15,798 nt of DNA, from contig CAZHRW010000070.1 of assembly GCA_964535025.1 (NCBI GenBank), positions 1 through 15,798 on the forward strand, written 5' to 3'. Below the pieces are notes generated by a model, which was not told where the DNA came from, made no database searches, and was given only the letters and a program-made list of their open reading frames with translations. The translations under genes and the position numbers were made by a program. Of this stretch, positions 14,822 through 15,798 are shown in pieces (the first letter of the stretch is position 1; each line of letters starts with the position of its first letter). Source of the DNA: JAAYZK01 sp964535025. Lineage in GTDB: Bacteria > Planctomycetota > Phycisphaerae > SM23-33 > FEN-1343.

Positions 14822-15613
14822 TCACCAGACGATCGAGAAGATCTCCAGCAGCGAATCGACGGTCCGGCGGACCGTCCGTGCATCGAGGCGTTCGATGCCG
14901 GGTTTGGGGGCGATGTCGTCGACCATGTCCGAGCGGTAGACCGTCATCTCCGTCACCGCCGGCAGCGTGGGCTTGAAGGGCTTGTACCGACCCAGTGAGC
15001 TGACGGCGGTGCCGACGGCGTCACGGATCGCCTGGTGGGCCTGGGGGATCGACAGGCAGCGGGCCCTGTTGCGCCCGACGCCCCACTTGACGACGGCGCC
15101 TTCGACCTGCCCGAGCGTCGCCTTGGCCTCGTCGCAGGTGGCCTGGTCGCCCGAGACGGCGATCACCGGCACGCCGTAGTGGCCCGCCCACGCGGCCTCG
15201 ATGCCGATCTCGCCGAGCGGCCGGCCGTTGCAGCGGAATTCCCAGATCATCATCGAGTTCATCGTGTGGTCGAGGAACCCGTTGAGCGTTCCGGCCATCG
15301 CGTGGTGGCCCAGGAGGATCACCCCGTCGAACGTCTCGTCCAGCGCCGGCATCATTCGCTTGACCGCGGGGATCTCGTAGACGGCCCTCTTGTCCATGTC
15401 GGCCACGCGCACCTGCCCGCCCCCGCCGTGCGTGTCGGCGGCGACCACTTCGGTGGCGCCGTTGGCGAAACAGGCGTCGATGGCGACGTTGATGTCGTCC
15501 ATCATGAGCTTGCGCCCCTCGGTGTAGGCCTCGCCCTGGTCGCGCTTGACCTGCTCCATCCGGCGGATGCCCGAGATGCCTTCCATGTCGCACAGGATGT
15601 AGATCTTCGACAT
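14822..15613 (-). CDS. dppA: D-aminopeptidase, DppA type (peptidase family M55)
   Basis: This 263-residue zinc peptidase of family M55 releases N-terminal D-amino acids, such as D-Ala, from short peptides. Bacillus DppA forms a self-compartmentalising decamer. The metal set is visible: Asp9 and Glu11 in CDMEG, His62 in DTHGG, His104 in LGHHAMAG and Glu135 in GEIGIEA. His116 (FLDHTMNS) matches the proposed nucleophile. Length is normal and there is no signal peptide, so it should act in the cytoplasm. AAGGA lies about 8 bases before the ATG. It is the first gene of a three-gene operon with the creatininase fusion and the deacetylase-like gene. This fits recycling of wall-derived or other D-amino-acid peptides, though no peptide transporter is adjacent. 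Confidence 0.92.
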   Translation of the reverse strand: MSKIYILCDMEGISGIRRMEQVKRDQGEAYTEGRKLMMDDINVAIDACFANGATEVVAADTHGGGGQVRVADMDKRAVYEIPAVKRMMPALDETFDGVILLGHHAMAGTLNGFLDHTMNSMMIWEFRCNGRPLGEIGIEAAWAGHYGVPVIAVSGDQATCDEAKATLGQVEGAVVKWGVGRNRARCLSIPQAHQAIRDAVGTAVSSLGRYKPFKPTLPAVTEMTVYRSDMVDDIAPKPGIERLDARTVRRTVDSLLEIFSIVW

Positions 15614-15653
15614 TTTCGTTTCCTTTGGTTGTGAGGTTCGCCGCGCAGTATCG

Positions 15654-15681
15654 ATTGTCGCGCTGCGGCGCGTGAAGTCAA
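15654..15681 (-). promoter_or_regulatory. Possible promoter of the dppA operon
   Basis: On the minus strand, TTGACT (15681-15676, five of six) is followed after 16 bp by GACAAT (15659-15654, four of six). Transcription would begin near 15647, about 34 bases before the ATG at 15613. Spacing and position fit well. Confidence 0.5.
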
Positions 15682-15798
15682 CGCTGCGGACTGCCGGTTG
15701 AGCCGGTTGCGTTGTTGCGGAAGGCCTATGGTTATTGGGCTCAGCGAGGGTGCTCCAGACGCCTTCCCCGCCAGGGAGCCTGTTTTCATTGGATCGCG

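Noticed and set aside
15502..15789. Minus-strand ORF at the right edge
   Set aside because: It overlaps the start of the dppA gene in another frame and lacks a motif or good ribosome site. It is most likely non-coding.
1..15798. CRISPR array, insertion sequence, tRNA or rRNA
   Set aside because: Read through for regularly spaced repeats, transposase motifs and tRNA-like cloverleaf sequences. None were apparent, though no search program was run.

Overview
This is a 15.8-kb, very GC-rich stretch of bacterial chromosome with 11 protein-coding genes (one cut by the left edge) and one convincing structured RNA gene. No mobile element, CRISPR array, tRNA or rRNA was seen. The style fits a Planctomycetota bacterium, perhaps of the Phycisphaerae type: high GC, long spurious antisense ORFs, several sugar-oxidoreductase and sugar-isomerase genes, exported proteins of unknown function, and a LacI-type regulator. 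This assignment is inferred from gene content, not from a marker gene.

Left part (1-3646): the 3' end of a GT4-type glycosyltransferase is followed by a strong intrinsic terminator. Next comes about 430 bases without a protein gene, whose second half folds like, and resembles in sequence, 6S RNA (ssrS), the RNA that binds RNA polymerase. Convergent to it is a gene for a membrane-anchored protein of unknown function. Divergent from that is a secreted protein with a helical-repeat-like N-terminal half, a Tyr/His/Gly-rich middle and an Arg/Pro-rich tail.

Middle part (3670-10816, minus strand): a tightly packed catabolic operon, read right to left. It holds a LacI-family regulator, a sugar phosphate isomerase/epimerase-type TIM barrel, a Gfo/Idh/MocA oxidoreductase, a short-chain dehydrogenase, a large fumarate-reductase/L-aspartate-oxidase-like flavoprotein, and a PfkB kinase resembling 2-keto-3-deoxygluconate kinase. 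Its head carries a near-consensus promoter (TTGACA, 16 bp, TATTAT), and a perfect 10-bp palindrome overlaps the -10 box and likely start site. The operon looks like a self-regulated route that oxidises and isomerises a sugar or sugar acid toward a phosphorylated 2-keto-3-deoxy acid. The substrate cannot be read from the sequence, and neither a transporter nor an aldolase is in the window.

Right part (10923-15798): a divergent class I aspartate/aromatic aminotransferase gene, then a second minus-strand operon of three genes. These are a DppA-type (M55) D-aminopeptidase, a three-part fusion of a creatininase-family amidohydrolase with two GNAT-related domains, and a protein resembling a NodB-type polysaccharide deacetylase. 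The set suggests hydrolysis of amide or peptide bonds in cell-wall-like or D-amino-acid compounds, but that role is inference.

The points most worth following up are the 6S RNA candidate with two mutually exclusive pairings in its centre, the sugar operon with its unusual flavoprotein, and the creatininase-GNAT fusion beside a D-aminopeptidase.
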